From NCBI GenBank assembly GCA_963726825.1, contig CAVSDT010000002.1, forward strand, positions 930,001 to 994,000: 64,000 nucleotides of DNA. Direction: 5' to 3'. Position 1 is the stretch's first letter. Each line of letters opens with the position of its first letter. Origin of the DNA: DATLGB01 sp963726825 (GTDB taxonomy: Bacteria; Actinomycetota; Thermoleophilia; Solirubrobacterales; Solirubrobacteraceae). Below are positions 41,957-50,059 of this stretch, piece after piece. A program made the position numbers and the translations under genes. The notes below the pieces were generated by a model, which saw nothing but the letters and a program-made list of their open reading frames with translations, was not told the origin of the DNA and did not search any database.

Positions 41957-42681
41957 GCGCCCTGCAGGACGCCCTCGCCGCGTGCGCCCCGATCGGCCTG
42001 GAGGCACTCGACGCCGCCGCCGCGCTGCGCACCCGATCCGACAGCAAGCACGTGCTGACCACCGACGCGCTCGCCGACGTCATCCGCGCCCTGGCGCCGA
42101 CGCACCGGGCCCTGGAGATCGACGGCCGGCGGACCTTCGCCTACGACACGATCTACTTCGACACGCCCGACCTGCTGACCGCCCGCGCACACGTGCAGGG
42201 CCGTCGCCGGCGGTTCAAGTGCCGCACGCGCCTCTACGTCGACACGGGCAGCTGCGCCTTCGAGGTCAAGGTCAAGGGCGGCCGGGGGGAGACGGTCAAG
42301 CACCGGCTCGACTACGAGGCCGCGGCCCACGGCACGATGACCCGCTCGGCGTGCGCGTTCCTCGCCGGGCACGCGGCGGACGTCGGCCGGCTCGCGCCGT
42401 CGCTGCGCACCACCTACCGGCGGCTGACCCTGGTCGCGGAGGGCGAACGGCTGACCGCCGACCTGGACCTCGTCCTGGGCGGGGTGCCGATCCGGCCCGG
42501 GCACGTCGTGGTGGAGGCGAAGTCGGCGACCGGCGACGGGCCGGCCGCCGCCGCGCTGCGCGCCGCTGGCAGTCGCCCCGTGGCGCTGTCGAAGTACGTC
42601 CTGGGCGTCGGCCTCTCCCGCGCCCCCGGTCCCCCCGCGGCGCTGCGGCAGACGTCCAGGCGCTGGTTCGCCCATGCGTAG
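41953..42681 (+). CDS. VTC-domain protein (polyphosphate polymerase-like)
   Basis: 242 residues forming the VTC tunnel fold: basic/acidic strand pairs RTRSDSKHVLTTDALADVI, TIYFDTPDLLTARAHVQGRRRR, KCRTRLYVDTGSCAFEVKVKG and LSKYVLGVGL, supplying Arg/Lys and Glu residues of the nucleotide/metal tunnel. In yeast Vtc4 this fold makes polyphosphate from ATP. The bacterial homologues next to DUF4956 proteins are uncharacterised to my knowledge. Overlaps the DUF4956 gene by 4 nt and the PAP2 gene by 8 nt, implying one operon. Confidence 0.88.
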   Translation: MSALQDALAACAPIGLEALDAAAALRTRSDSKHVLTTDALADVIRALAPTHRALEIDGRRTFAYDTIYFDTPDLLTARAHVQGRRRRFKCRTRLYVDTGSCAFEVKVKGGRGETVKHRLDYEAAAHGTMTRSACAFLAGHAADVGRLAPSLRTTYRRLTLVAEGERLTADLDLVLGGVPIRPGHVVVEAKSATGDGPAAAALRAAGSRPVALSKYVLGVGLSRAPGPPAALRQTSRRWFAHA

Positions 42682-43495
42682 CCGCCGGCTGCTGCTCGCG
42701 CTCATCGCCCTCGTGGTGCTGGCGACGGGCGGGGGCGCCTACGCCCTGTCGGCCACCGGCAGCTCCGCGAGCGGCAAGCCGTTCCACGGCGCCGCGGTCC
42801 CGCCGCTGTACACCGACGCCCAACTGACCGCGGTCCACGCCCCGCTGCTGGCCGCCGAGGCCCGCGGGCACCGTCTGGCGAAGGTGTGGCTCGACGCGCA
42901 CCCCGTCACCGACGACGCCGCGTTCTCCGCGTGGGCGGTCGGGGCGATCGGGCCACCGCCGGGTGCGGGGACGCAGGCCGCCGAGCTGCGGCAGCTGAAG
43001 GCGATCGCGGCGCGCCGCACCACGGTCGAGGCCGGCAGCGCCGCGTGGGTCGAGTCCCACGGCAAGAAGCAGCCGTGGAAGCTGTTCCTCAAGCAGGACA
43101 AGCCGTTCGTGGCCGCGTCCACCGCGGCCGCCGCGAAGACCGCGCTCAGCGCCGGCCTCGACCTCGCCGGACGCCTGCAGCTCGCCGCGAAGTCCCGCTA
43201 CGCCCGGCCCTCCCCGTACGTCGCCGACCCGGCGGTGCACGCCCTCAACCAGGCCCGCTACGCCGGTCAGGTGCGCGAGAGCTACCCGTCCAAGCACACC
43301 GCCGACGCCGGCGTCGGGCTCGCGATCCTCACGCCGATGGAGCCCCATCGCGCCACGGAGTTCCACTGGATGGCCGATGAGGTCGCATACTCCCGTCTCG
43401 TGGGTGGCGGTCACTTCATGTCGGATCTGACGGCCGGCGTCGAGCTCGGTGCGATGATCGGCGACTACGAGCGCCGCCGCCACGGACTGGACTGA
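42674..43495 (+). CDS. Secreted PAP2-type acid phosphatase
   Basis: 273 residues with an N-terminal signal helix (about 5-25). The PAP2 phosphatase motifs are present: K...RP in KSRYARPSPY (about 175), YPSKHTAD in place of PSGH, and SRLVGGGHFMSDLTAG with the catalytic His. All three invariant basic/His positions are seen. It should dephosphorylate a phosphate ester or pyrophosphate outside the membrane. Being within the DUF4956-VTC operon, it may act on polyphosphate or a related phosphorylated product, which is inference. Its stop is 1 bp before the response regulator start. Confidence 0.88.
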   Translation: MRSRRLLLALIALVVLATGGGAYALSATGSSASGKPFHGAAVPPLYTDAQLTAVHAPLLAAEARGHRLAKVWLDAHPVTDDAAFSAWAVGAIGPPPGAGTQAAELRQLKAIAARRTTVEAGSAAWVESHGKKQPWKLFLKQDKPFVAASTAAAAKTALSAGLDLAGRLQLAAKSRYARPSPYVADPAVHALNQARYAGQVRESYPSKHTADAGVGLAILTPMEPHRATEFHWMADEVAYSRLVGGGHFMSDLTAGVELGAMIGDYERRRHGLD

Positions 43496-43496
43496 C

Positions 43497-44168
43497 GTGC
43501 GCCTGCTCGTCGTGGAGGACGAGGTCAAGATGGCGGCGCTGCTGCAGCGGGGCCTCGAGCGCGCCGGCTTCGCCGTCGACTGCGCCGGCACGGGGGAGGA
43601 CGCGGTGTGGCAGGCGACGGCCTACCCCTACGACGTCCTGGTCCTCGACCGGATGCTGCCCGGGGTCGACGGGCTGGAGGTGATCCGGCGGCTGCGGGCC
43701 GCGCGGACGATGACGCCGGTGCTGATGCTCACCGCGCTCGGCGACCTCGAGCAGCGCGTCGAGGGCCTCGACGGCGGCGCCGACGACTACCTCGGCAAGC
43801 CGTTCGAGTTCACGGAGCTCGTGTCGCGCATCCGGGCGCTCGCGCGGCGTGGCCCCCCGACCCACGCGCCGGTGCTCCGTGTCGCCGACATCACGCTGGA
43901 CCCCGCCGCCGCGCGCGTCACCCGCGCCGGCACGCCGGTCGAGCTGACGGCCAAGGAGCTGTCGCTGCTGGAGGTCTTCATGCGCCACCCCGGGCAGGTG
44001 CTCTCCCGCGACGTGCTGCTCGACGCGGGGTGGGACGCGACGTTCGAGCCGCGGTCCAACGTCGTGGACGTCTACGTCAAGACCCTGCGCGAGAAGCTCG
44101 ACCGGCCGTTCGCGCGCCAGTCGCTCGAGACGGTCCGGGGCCTGGGGTATCGCCTGTGCGCCGACTGA
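43497..44168 (+). CDS. OmpR/PhoB-type response regulator
   Basis: 223 residues. Receiver 1-118 with VVEDEVK, phosphoacceptor in LVLDRMLPGVDG and Lys in LGKPFEF; winged-helix DNA-binding domain 128-222 with ELTAKELSLLEVFMRHPGQVLSRD and NVVDVYVKTLREKL. It begins with a GTG just after the PAP2 stop and overlaps its kinase gene by 13 nt, so the two-component pair belongs to the same operon and could control it, perhaps in response to phosphate. Confidence 0.95.
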   Translation: MRLLVVEDEVKMAALLQRGLERAGFAVDCAGTGEDAVWQATAYPYDVLVLDRMLPGVDGLEVIRRLRAARTMTPVLMLTALGDLEQRVEGLDGGADDYLGKPFEFTELVSRIRALARRGPPTHAPVLRVADITLDPAAARVTRAGTPVELTAKELSLLEVFMRHPGQVLSRDVLLDAGWDATFEPRSNVVDVYVKTLREKLDRPFARQSLETVRGLGYRLCAD

Positions 44169-45532
44169 CCCGGCTGCCCCTGCGGATCCGGCTGACCGCC
44201 GGGTTCGCCGTGGTGCTCGCCCTGCTGCTGGGCGCGGTCGGGACGTTCGTGTTCCTCGAGGTCAAGGACGGGCTGAACGCCTCCCTGGACGCGACGCTGC
44301 GCGGCGACGCGGCGCTGCTGGCCCGGCGCGCCGATGGCCGCGGCGACGAGCGCGTGCGCGCCGCCCTCGCGGTCGAGGGCGAGCCCGCCCAGCTCGTCGC
44401 CGCCGACGGGCGGGTGCTCGCCGCCAGCCCGCGCGGCCGCGACCGCACCCTGATCGGTCCGCGGCACCTGCGCGCCGCGCTGCGGGGGGAGGTCCGCTGG
44501 GAGCGCGACGAGGCCAGCCGGCTCCTGGCGCGTCCGGCGGGCGCGGGGCGCGTCATCGTCGTCCAGGCCCCGATGGCCCAGCGCGAGCGGGCGCTGGAGA
44601 CGCTCGGCCGCGTCCTGCTCATCGCCGGCCCGTTGATCCTGCTGCTCGCCTCCGGCGCCGGCTACCTCGTCGCCGCGCTGGCGCTGCGCTCGGTGGAGCG
44701 GATGCGCCGGCGGGCGGCGCTGATCTCCGCCGCGGGACCGACGTCGCGGCTCCCGCTTCCCGCGGGCGACGACGAGCTGCGCCGGCTGGGCGAGACCCTC
44801 AACGCGATGCTCGCCCGGCTGGAGGAGTCGGCCGCCGCGCAGGGCGCGTTCCTGGCGCACGCCAGCCACGAGCTGCGCACGCCGCTGGCGATCCTGCGCA
44901 CGGAGGTCGAGCTCGCCCTCGACGGCGAGCGCGATCCGGCCGAGCTGCGCGCCGCGCTGGCCTCGGTGGGGGAGGAGGCCGAGCGGCTGACGCGGCTGGC
45001 CACCGATCTCCTGGTCCTCGCGCGCGCCGACGACGGGAAGCTGCCGCTGCGACTCGCCGACGTCGAGCTGGCGCCGCTGGCCGCGCGGGTCGCCGCGCGC
45101 TTTCGCGGGCGCGGGGAGGTGCGCACCGCGGTGCCCGACGGGCTCGTCGTCCGCGCGGACGCGCTGCAGCTCGAGCAGGCGCTCACGAACCTCGTCGACA
45201 ACGGGCTCGACCACGGCGCCGCGCCCGTCACCATCACCGCCCGCGCCGCCGGGGACGGCGTCGAGCTGCACGTCGTCGACGACGGCCACGGCTTCACGGC
45301 CCAGATGCTCCCGCAGGCGTTCACGCGGTTGGCCAGCGGGCAGGAGTCCTCGGGCTTCGGGCTCGGCCTCTCGATCGTCGAGGCGATCGCGATCGCCCAT
45401 GGCGGACGGGCCGGGGCCGGCAACGGGCCCCGCGGCGCGGACGTCTGGCTGCAGGTCCCGGCGGTCGGGGACCGGCGCGGTGCCGGCGCACGCCGGGACG
45501 CGGAGCGACTGACGGGATCTCCAGGTGCTTGA
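44156..45532 (+). CDS. Sensor histidine kinase paired with OmpR-type regulator
   Basis: 458 residues. Helix 1 (about 12-35), a short extracytoplasmic sensor (36-150), helix 2 (about 152-175), HAMP (RSVERMRRRAALISAAG to AMLARLEES), HisKA box FLAHASHELRTPLAIL with the phospho-His, then HATPase with NLVDNGLDHG (N box), DDGHGF (G1) and GFGLGLSIVEAIAIAHGG (G2). No extra domain. The GTG at 44156 overlaps the regulator's end. Overlap of 8 nt with the ZIP transporter gene continues the operon. Confidence 0.93.
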   Translation: MRRLTRLPLRIRLTAGFAVVLALLLGAVGTFVFLEVKDGLNASLDATLRGDAALLARRADGRGDERVRAALAVEGEPAQLVAADGRVLAASPRGRDRTLIGPRHLRAALRGEVRWERDEASRLLARPAGAGRVIVVQAPMAQRERALETLGRVLLIAGPLILLLASGAGYLVAALALRSVERMRRRAALISAAGPTSRLPLPAGDDELRRLGETLNAMLARLEESAAAQGAFLAHASHELRTPLAILRTEVELALDGERDPAELRAALASVGEEAERLTRLATDLLVLARADDGKLPLRLADVELAPLAARVAARFRGRGEVRTAVPDGLVVRADALQLEQALTNLVDNGLDHGAAPVTITARAAGDGVELHVVDDGHGFTAQMLPQAFTRLASGQESSGFGLGLSIVEAIAIAHGGRAGAGNGPRGADVWLQVPAVGDRRGAGARRDAERLTGSPGA

Positions 45533-46253
45533 GGCCGCCTTCTGGGGGTTCGTCGGGGGGTTCGCGCTGCTGATCGGTGCCGTCGTCGGTCTTCGCGCGC
45601 GCCCCGGCCAGCGCCTGATCGGCGTGGTCATGGCCTTCGGCTCGGGCGTGCTGATCAGCGCGCTGGCCTTCGAGCTCACCGACGAGTCGTTCAACCGCGG
45701 TGGCACGGCCGCGCTGGCGGCCGGCCTGGCCGCCGGTGGGCTGTGCTTCTTCGCCGGTGACTGGGTCCTCGATCATCGCGGCGGCGACCACCGCAAGCGC
45801 TCCGGCGGCGAGCAGCAGGGCGGTTCGGGAGCGGCGATCGTCCTCGGGGCCCTGATGGACGGCATCCCGGAGTCCGTCGCGATCGGCGTGAGCCTGCTGG
45901 GCGGTGGCGGGGTCGGGGTCGCGACCGTCGCGGCCGTCTTCCTCTCCAACGTGCCCGAGTCGCTGTCCGCCGCCACCGGCCTGCGCAAGGCGGGGCACTC
46001 ACCCCGCTGGATCCTGTCCCTGTGGACCGCCGTCGCCGTGGTCTCCGCGCTGGCCGCGGGCCTGGGCAACGGCCTGCTGGGCGGCGCCGCCCCGGAGGTC
46101 GTGGCGTTCATCCAGGCCTTCGCCGCGGGTGCGATCCTCACGATGCTCGCCGACACCATGATGCCCGAGGCCTTCGAGCACGGCGGCAAGGTCGTCGGCC
46201 TGATCACCCTGCTGGGGTTCGCGCTGGCCTTCCTGCTCTCGACGCTCGAGTAG
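45525..46253 (+). CDS. ZIP family metal transporter
   Basis: 242 residues with about eight helices. A His/Gly-rich cytoplasmic loop (LDHRGGDHRKRSGG, about 83-97) precedes LGALMDGIPESVAIGVSLL, the helix IV HxxxE-like metal site variant (here D-GIPES), and FLSNVPESLSAATGL in helix V with a second metal-site Glu. It should move divalent metals such as zinc into the cytoplasm. The GTG start overlaps the kinase gene by 8 nt, so it is the last gene of the DUF4956-to-ZIP run. Metal and phosphate handling are often linked, but that link here is inference. Confidence 0.88.
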   Translation: MLEAAFWGFVGGFALLIGAVVGLRARPGQRLIGVVMAFGSGVLISALAFELTDESFNRGGTAALAAGLAAGGLCFFAGDWVLDHRGGDHRKRSGGEQQGGSGAAIVLGALMDGIPESVAIGVSLLGGGGVGVATVAAVFLSNVPESLSAATGLRKAGHSPRWILSLWTAVAVVSALAAGLGNGLLGGAAPEVVAFIQAFAAGAILTMLADTMMPEAFEHGGKVVGLITLLGFALAFLLSTLE

Positions 46254-46260
46254 CCGGGAC

Positions 46261-46274
46261 CGGCAGCGCTGCCG
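46261..46274. terminator. Palindromic GC hairpin between convergent genes
   Basis: CGGCAGCGCTGCCG is a perfect 14-bp palindrome within the 48-bp gap between the ZIP and aldolase stops. It could form a short hairpin in either transcript; no T-tract follows. Confidence 0.35.
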
Positions 46275-46301
46275 CTCCGGGTCGGTGGTCGCGGTCGGCC
46301 T

Positions 46302-47078
46302 TCACGCGCCGTCGAGCGCGCGGACCGCGTCGATGCCCTCACGCAGCCCGCGCTCGAAGAGCCACAGCTCACCGGAGTAGGCGAGCATGCGGAAGCCGGC
46401 GGTCAGCGCGACCTGCGCCTCCTCGGGCGTCTGCACCAGCATCCCCGCGATCTTGCCGTGCCGGCGGGCGCTGTCTGCGACGCGCTGCAGCGCCGAGCGG
46501 TACGCGGGCGCATCGAGGTCCCCCGGGATGCCGAGCGACGTGGTCAGGTCCAGCTGCCCGACCCAGAGGACGTCGATGCCGTCGACTGCGGCGATCTCGT
46601 CCACGATCGCCAGGCCCTTCGCCGTCTCGATCTGCACGAGCGTGAGCAGCTCGGCGTTGAGGCGAGCCTGGGTGGCGCCGATGCCGCCGGGGTCGCGATC
46701 GTCGGGGTAGAAGAAGGCCGAGCCGCGCTCGCCGGCGGGTGGGTACGTGCTCCAGCGCACGATGTCGCGGGCCTCGTCGACGTCCTCGACCATCGGCACG
46801 AGGATCCCGCGCGCCCCGGCGTCGAGCGCGCCGGCGATCAGGTCGTAGCGCGCGTCGGGCACCCGCACGATCGGCGCGATGTCGAACGCCCCCGCGGCAG
46901 CGATGATCGTCTTGACCTCCCGCAGGCCGAGGCCGGTGTGCTCCTGGTCGATGACCATGAACTCCGCGCCGGCGCCGGCGGCGACCCGGCCGATGAACGG
47001 GGTGGCCAGGTCGGTCAGGAACGTCCCGAGGACGAGCTCGCCGGCAGCGAGCGTGGCGCGGAGCGTGGAGGCGGTCAC
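46302..47078 (-). CDS. HpcH/HpaI class II aldolase family protein
   Basis: 258 residues, one TIM barrel. FMVIDQEHTGLGLREV, RGILVPMVEDVDEARDIV, LVQIETAKGLAIVDEIAAVDG and VLWVGQLDLTTSLGIPGD are the family strands, containing the catalytic Arg/His region and the metal-binding Glu and Asp. Such enzymes cleave or form 2-keto-3-deoxy acids (pyruvate aldolases). The GTG start has CACACT 6 nt upstream, a variant of the local leaderless -10. This is the last intact chromosomal-type gene before the tRNA-bounded island. Confidence 0.9.
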   Translation of the reverse strand: MTASTLRATLAAGELVLGTFLTDLATPFIGRVAAGAGAEFMVIDQEHTGLGLREVKTIIAAAGAFDIAPIVRVPDARYDLIAGALDAGARGILVPMVEDVDEARDIVRWSTYPPAGERGSAFFYPDDRDPGGIGATQARLNAELLTLVQIETAKGLAIVDEIAAVDGIDVLWVGQLDLTTSLGIPGDLDAPAYRSALQRVADSARRHGKIAGMLVQTPEEAQVALTAGFRMLAYSGELWLFERGLREGIDAVRALDGA

Positions 47079-47424
47079 GCGGTCAGTGTGACGATGCCGA
47101 AGCTCGAAGCCGACCAGGGCCGCTGGTCTTCGTCTGGATTCGTGTTCGTGGCTCTCGGGCTGATGGGCCGGGCGGGGATCGAACCCACGAGCAACGGATT
47201 ATGAGGCATCGAGATCCCGTCTGGCTTGGCTCTGTAGAGCCGTGTGCTAGCCGGGCTCGCATGGCTGGACGAGGCCACGTTGGCTCACTCGGTTACCCGT
47301 ATCGGTACCGCTTGAGGGTTCCTTGGACTCTGGACGGCGCTCTGCGCGGCGCGACCGTCGAGTTGTTCATGCTTGCGCTCGGGTCTGATCGGCCGCACCC
47401 GAGGGCTCCAACAGCAACCGCTGA
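47079..47424. other. Gene-free stretch at island left boundary
   Basis: Beyond the aldolase promoter this stretch holds the tRNA 3' fragment (47164-47205). From 47206 to 47424 I see no convincing gene, RNA or repeat; short frames there lack family features. Confidence 0.5.
47164..47205 (-). repeat. Attachment-site copy: tRNA 3'-half fragment
   Basis: Read on the minus strand it gives anticodon loop CTCATAA, 3' anticodon arm, variable region, T arm with TTCGATC, acceptor CCGGCCC and A. The sequence upstream (47206 on) cannot complete a D arm or 5' acceptor, so it is not a functional tRNA. Confidence 0.75.
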
Positions 47425-47913
47425 TGGGCCGGGCTCGTCAAGCAGCGCCGTGCTGGGTGGCTGCAGGTCCACCTGCCGACCCGGCCGAACCTCTCGACCG
47501 GGTGGATCCGGCGTTCGTCAGCGCAGCTCGCCGCCGACACGTACCGCGTGAAGATCGAGCTCAAGCGCCACCGCCTCTCGGTCTGGCGTGACGGCAAGCG
47601 CACTCTGTCGACGGCGATTGGTGTCGGGCGGTCCCTGACGCCCACACCGACGGGCACCTACTTCTTCACCGACCTCATCCAACCGCCGCATCCGGGTGGC
47701 ACCTACGGGCCTTACGCGTTCGGCCTGTCCGGGCACTCCCCGGTGCTGACGACGTTCGCCGGCGGTGACGGCCAGCTCGGCCTGCACGGCACCAACCGGC
47801 CTGACGCACTCGGCACCGACGTCTCCCACGGCTTCAACCGCGTCCGCAACGCCGTCATCACGCGGCTCGCGAAGACCCTGCCGCTCGGGACGGCGGTGCT
47901 GATCGAGCGCTGA
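47425..47913 (+). pseudogene. L,D-transpeptidase (YkuD) remnant, 5'-truncated and missing catalytic Cys
   Basis: The frame from 47425 reads an SH3-like tail (WLQVHLPTRPNLSTGWIRR) and then a YkuD domain: TYRVKIELKRHRLSVWRDGK, TPTPTGTYFFTDLIQ, LGLHGTNRPDALGTDVSHG. A stop lies at 47422-47424 and no ATG/GTG/TTG precedes 47548, so the signal peptide and first domain are lost; translation could only begin at the GTG 47548 inside the domain. The catalytic motif SHGC-x-R is SHGFNR here: Cys replaced by Phe. The enzyme normally forms 3-3 peptidoglycan crosslinks; this copy should be inactive. Confidence 0.75.
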
Positions 47914-48018
47914 CCTGCGCAGTCCGAACGATGATCCGCTTCGTGCGGAATGACGCAACAGGCGGCAGATCCCTTCAGCCGGTAGGTGGAGGGCGACACG
48001 CGAGCGGGGCGGTACACG

Positions 48019-48435
48019 ATGGGCGCTGGACGGCAGTGGATGCGACACGGTGCAGTGCTCCTCGCAACGGGGATCGTGGTTGCGGGGTGCGGCGGCGGCG
48101 AGTCGTCGTCGGACAAGGCAGCGACGACGCCGGCACCGACGGCGGCCGCGACCAAGGCGGCCGGCTCCACCGGCGGCGCGAAGGCTGGGACACAGACCGC
48201 GACGATCAAGGACTTCACCTTCAAGCCGGCGACGGTCACCGTCGCGAAGGGGTCCAAGGTCAAGTGGACCAACGACGACGCCGCGAACCACACGGTCACC
48301 TTCAAGTCCGGGCCGAAGGGCATCGACAACCTCGACAAGGGCCAGTCCGGCTCGGTGACCTTCGGCAAGCCTGGCACCTACGAGTACGTCTGCACCTACC
48401 ACCCGGGCATGCGCGGCACCGTCGTCGTCCGCTGA
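48019..48435 (+). CDS. Cupredoxin-domain lipoprotein (plastocyanin-like)
   Basis: About 138 residues from the ATG at 48019. The lipobox is LATGIVVAGC, so the protein is lipid-anchored outside the membrane, followed by a Thr/Ala/Lys-rich linker and a cupredoxin domain: IKDFTFKPATVTVAKGSKVKWTN, ANHTVTF with the first His, and YEYVCTYHPGMRG with Cys, His and Met, a complete type I copper site. It is a likely small electron carrier for the island's redox enzymes. Upstream in-frame starts (47986) and a downstream ATG (48040) are alternatives. Confidence 0.87.
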   Translation: MGAGRQWMRHGAVLLATGIVVAGCGGGESSSDKAATTPAPTAAATKAAGSTGGAKAGTQTATIKDFTFKPATVTVAKGSKVKWTNDDAANHTVTFKSGPKGIDNLDKGQSGSVTFGKPGTYEYVCTYHPGMRGTVVVR

Positions 48436-48445
48436 GGCCGGCGGC

Positions 48446-48590
48446 ATGATCACCCGCATGTTCCGCGCCGAGCGCGTCGGCACGCCCGCCTTGGTCCTGC
48501 TCGGCCTAGCGGCGGTCGCCGTCTTGGTCGGCGGGCTCGAACACGCCCGCCTCTTCCACCGCGGCTACGCGGAGGTCGATGTCGTCGGAG
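48446..48590 (+). pseudogene. N-terminal fragment of a small membrane protein, fused to unrelated sequence
   Basis: ATG 48446 reads MITRMFRAERVGTPALVLLG, one membrane helix and HRGYAEVDVVG, which resembles the start of multi-helix membrane proteins seen beside cupredoxins. Family-like sequence ends at about 48585; the frame then runs into the minus-strand flavin-reductase remnant and stops at 48608-48610. The gene looks cut off by a deletion. Confidence 0.5.
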
Positions 48591-48946
48591 CCGCTCGATC
48601 ACGGCGGTGAGCAGCGAGCTCTTCGCGCCGAGCCAGATGGGGGTGCCGAGCACGAGGATGTCCGCGGCGAGCACCTGTCGCTGGATGGCAGGCCAGTCGT
48701 CGCGGGCGAAGCCGTGCGCGGTCATGTCCTCCTGCACGCCCGGCGGGTCACGTTGTCGGCAGCGCGGACATGGTCGACGGCGACGCCGTGGGCGCGCAGG
48801 ATCGCGGCGGCGTTCGACATCAGCACCTCGGTGTTCGAAGGCTGCGGCGACGGCTTGAGCGTGCAGTTGATGAACAGCGCGCGGAGGTCAGAGAAGTCGA
48901 GGTCGAGGTCGATGTCGGGGCCAGGGCCTGCCTGCGGGCTGGACAT
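48590..48946 (-). pseudogene. NADPH-dependent FMN reductase-like remnant (frameshifted, 3'-truncated)
   Basis: From the ATG at 48946 the N-terminus DLRALFINCTLKPSPQPSNT and ILRAHGVAVDHVRAADN has the flavodoxin-like fold of NADPH:FMN reductases. A one-base shift near 48743 moves the frame to GVQEDMTAHGFARDDWPAI, ADILVLGTPIWLGAKSSLL and TAVIERL, the family's middle section. Homology then stops at about 48590, where the remnant of the opposite-strand membrane protein begins. The C-terminal third is missing. Confidence 0.65.
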
Positions 48947-48985
48947 TCGCAGCCGCGTGCTCGCGCAGGTACCGGACCAGACCGA

Positions 48986-49423
48986 TCACGTCGTCGGGCA
49001 GCAGGCGCCCGATGGCGCCGCTGGAGTAGACGCTGACGCCACCGCGCCGGACGGGTCCAGCACGAACCCGGTCGACTGCACGTAGCGCGGAGAGTCGTGG
49101 ACGAACGCGCCGAGGAGGTCGTGTGGCCGATCGGCGTCGGCGCTGTGCCCGACGGGGAAGCTGAGGCCGTGTTCGGCGACCAGCGCCCGCGTGGTGGCTT
49201 CGTCCTCGACCGAGAGCGCGACGACGCTCACGCCGGCTTCGAGCAGTCGTGCGTTCGAGCGTTCGAACGCCCGGAGCTGGGCGTAGCAGTAGGGGCACCA
49301 CGCACCGCGGAACAGCAGCAGGACGCTGAAGCCGCCCTCCAGGGCGGGAAGCTGGAACGTTTCGCCGCCGGGCAGATCGACGTCGAAGCCCGGAAGGCGG
49401 TCACCGGGGGTGATCTGGGTCAT
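48986..49423 (-). CDS. Peroxiredoxin/AhpC-TSA family protein with late frameshift
   Basis: The thioredoxin-fold start LPGFDVDLPGGETFQLPALEG, LLFRGAWCPYCYAQLRAF (peroxidatic Cys region, WCPYC) and GVSVVALSVEDEATTRALVAEHGLSFPVG are typical of AhpC/TSA redoxins that reduce peroxides. Near 49043 one base appears lost: the intact frame ends in an unlikely Pro/Ala/Cys tail, while the next frame continues as VYSSGAIGRLLPDDVIGLVRYLREH, the expected C-terminus. The catalytic part is intact, so partial activity is possible. It could protect against oxidants together with the other island redox genes. Confidence 0.75.
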   Translation of the reverse strand: MTQITPGDRLPGFDVDLPGGETFQLPALEGGFSVLLLFRGAWCPYCYAQLRAFERSNARLLEAGVSVVALSVEDEATTRALVAEHGLSFPVGHSADADRPHDLLGAFVHDSPRYVQSTGFVLDPSGAVASASTPAAPSGACCPTT

Positions 49424-49617
49424 GGGCTCCCAGCCACGCCAGGTGGCGGGGCGTTACGGCCGCCGGCTGCAACGTCCGCGCAGGACGGGGGATGAGCATC
49501 GTCGACGGCGCGTCGGTCGGCACGCACACCTGTCGCTGCGCGTGCCCGGCGGCGTGCACGGCTTCGCCTTCACCTTCGGCTGATCCGGTGTAACGCGACG
49601 GCCGGGCGGCGGACTGG

Positions 49618-50055
49618 ATGCCCATGCCCACTCCGTCAATCCTGCTCGTCGCCAACCGGACATGCCCGTGCCCGGACGTGCTCGACGCCGTCGCGCGCCT
49701 CGCCGACGACGGCCGAGTGCACGTCGTCGCGCCGGCCCTCAACAGCCGGCTGCGGCATTGGGTCTCCGACGTCGACGACGCGATCGCCGGGGCCCACGAG
49801 CGGCTCGAGCAGGCCGTCGCTTCGCTGCGCGGGCACGGCATCGACGCCCACGGCAGCGTCGGCGACAGCAACCCGCTGACGGCGATCGCCGACACGCTGG
49901 TTGACTTCGATGCCACGGGGATCGTGATCTCGACGTTCCCGGACGGGCAGTCGAACTGGCTCGAGCGCGACCTGCCGGGCCGCGCCGGGGAGCGGTTCGG
50001 CCGACCGGTCGTGCACCTCGTCTCGCGCTACGGCCTCGCCGTGCTGCCGAGCTAG
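49618..50055 (+). CDS. Small nucleotide-binding-fold protein (universal-stress-like), unknown function
   Basis: 145 residues. ILLVANRTCPCPDVLDAVARLA, a central DDAIAGAHERLEQAVASLR helix, GDSNPLTAIADTLVDFDATGIVIST and SNWLERDLPGRAGERFG give the alpha/beta pattern of a family of single-domain actinobacterial proteins distantly like universal stress proteins or C-terminal domains of amino-acid permeases. No binding motif is certain. The ATG at 49618 is used; one at 49624 is possible. It is 4 bp before the molybdenum enzyme gene, so probably co-transcribed. Confidence 0.75.
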   Translation: MPMPTPSILLVANRTCPCPDVLDAVARLADDGRVHVVAPALNSRLRHWVSDVDDAIAGAHERLEQAVASLRGHGIDAHGSVGDSNPLTAIADTLVDFDATGIVISTFPDGQSNWLERDLPGRAGERFGRPVVHLVSRYGLAVLPS

Positions 50056-50059
50056 CCGG

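Noticed and set aside
47164..47205. A second functional tRNA
   Set aside because: The 5' half (acceptor, D arm, 5' anticodon arm) is absent.
49424..49617. A possible short gene ending in VPGGVHGFAFTFG
   Set aside because: No start codon with a plausible N-terminus and no family match; perhaps a remnant, but unsupported.
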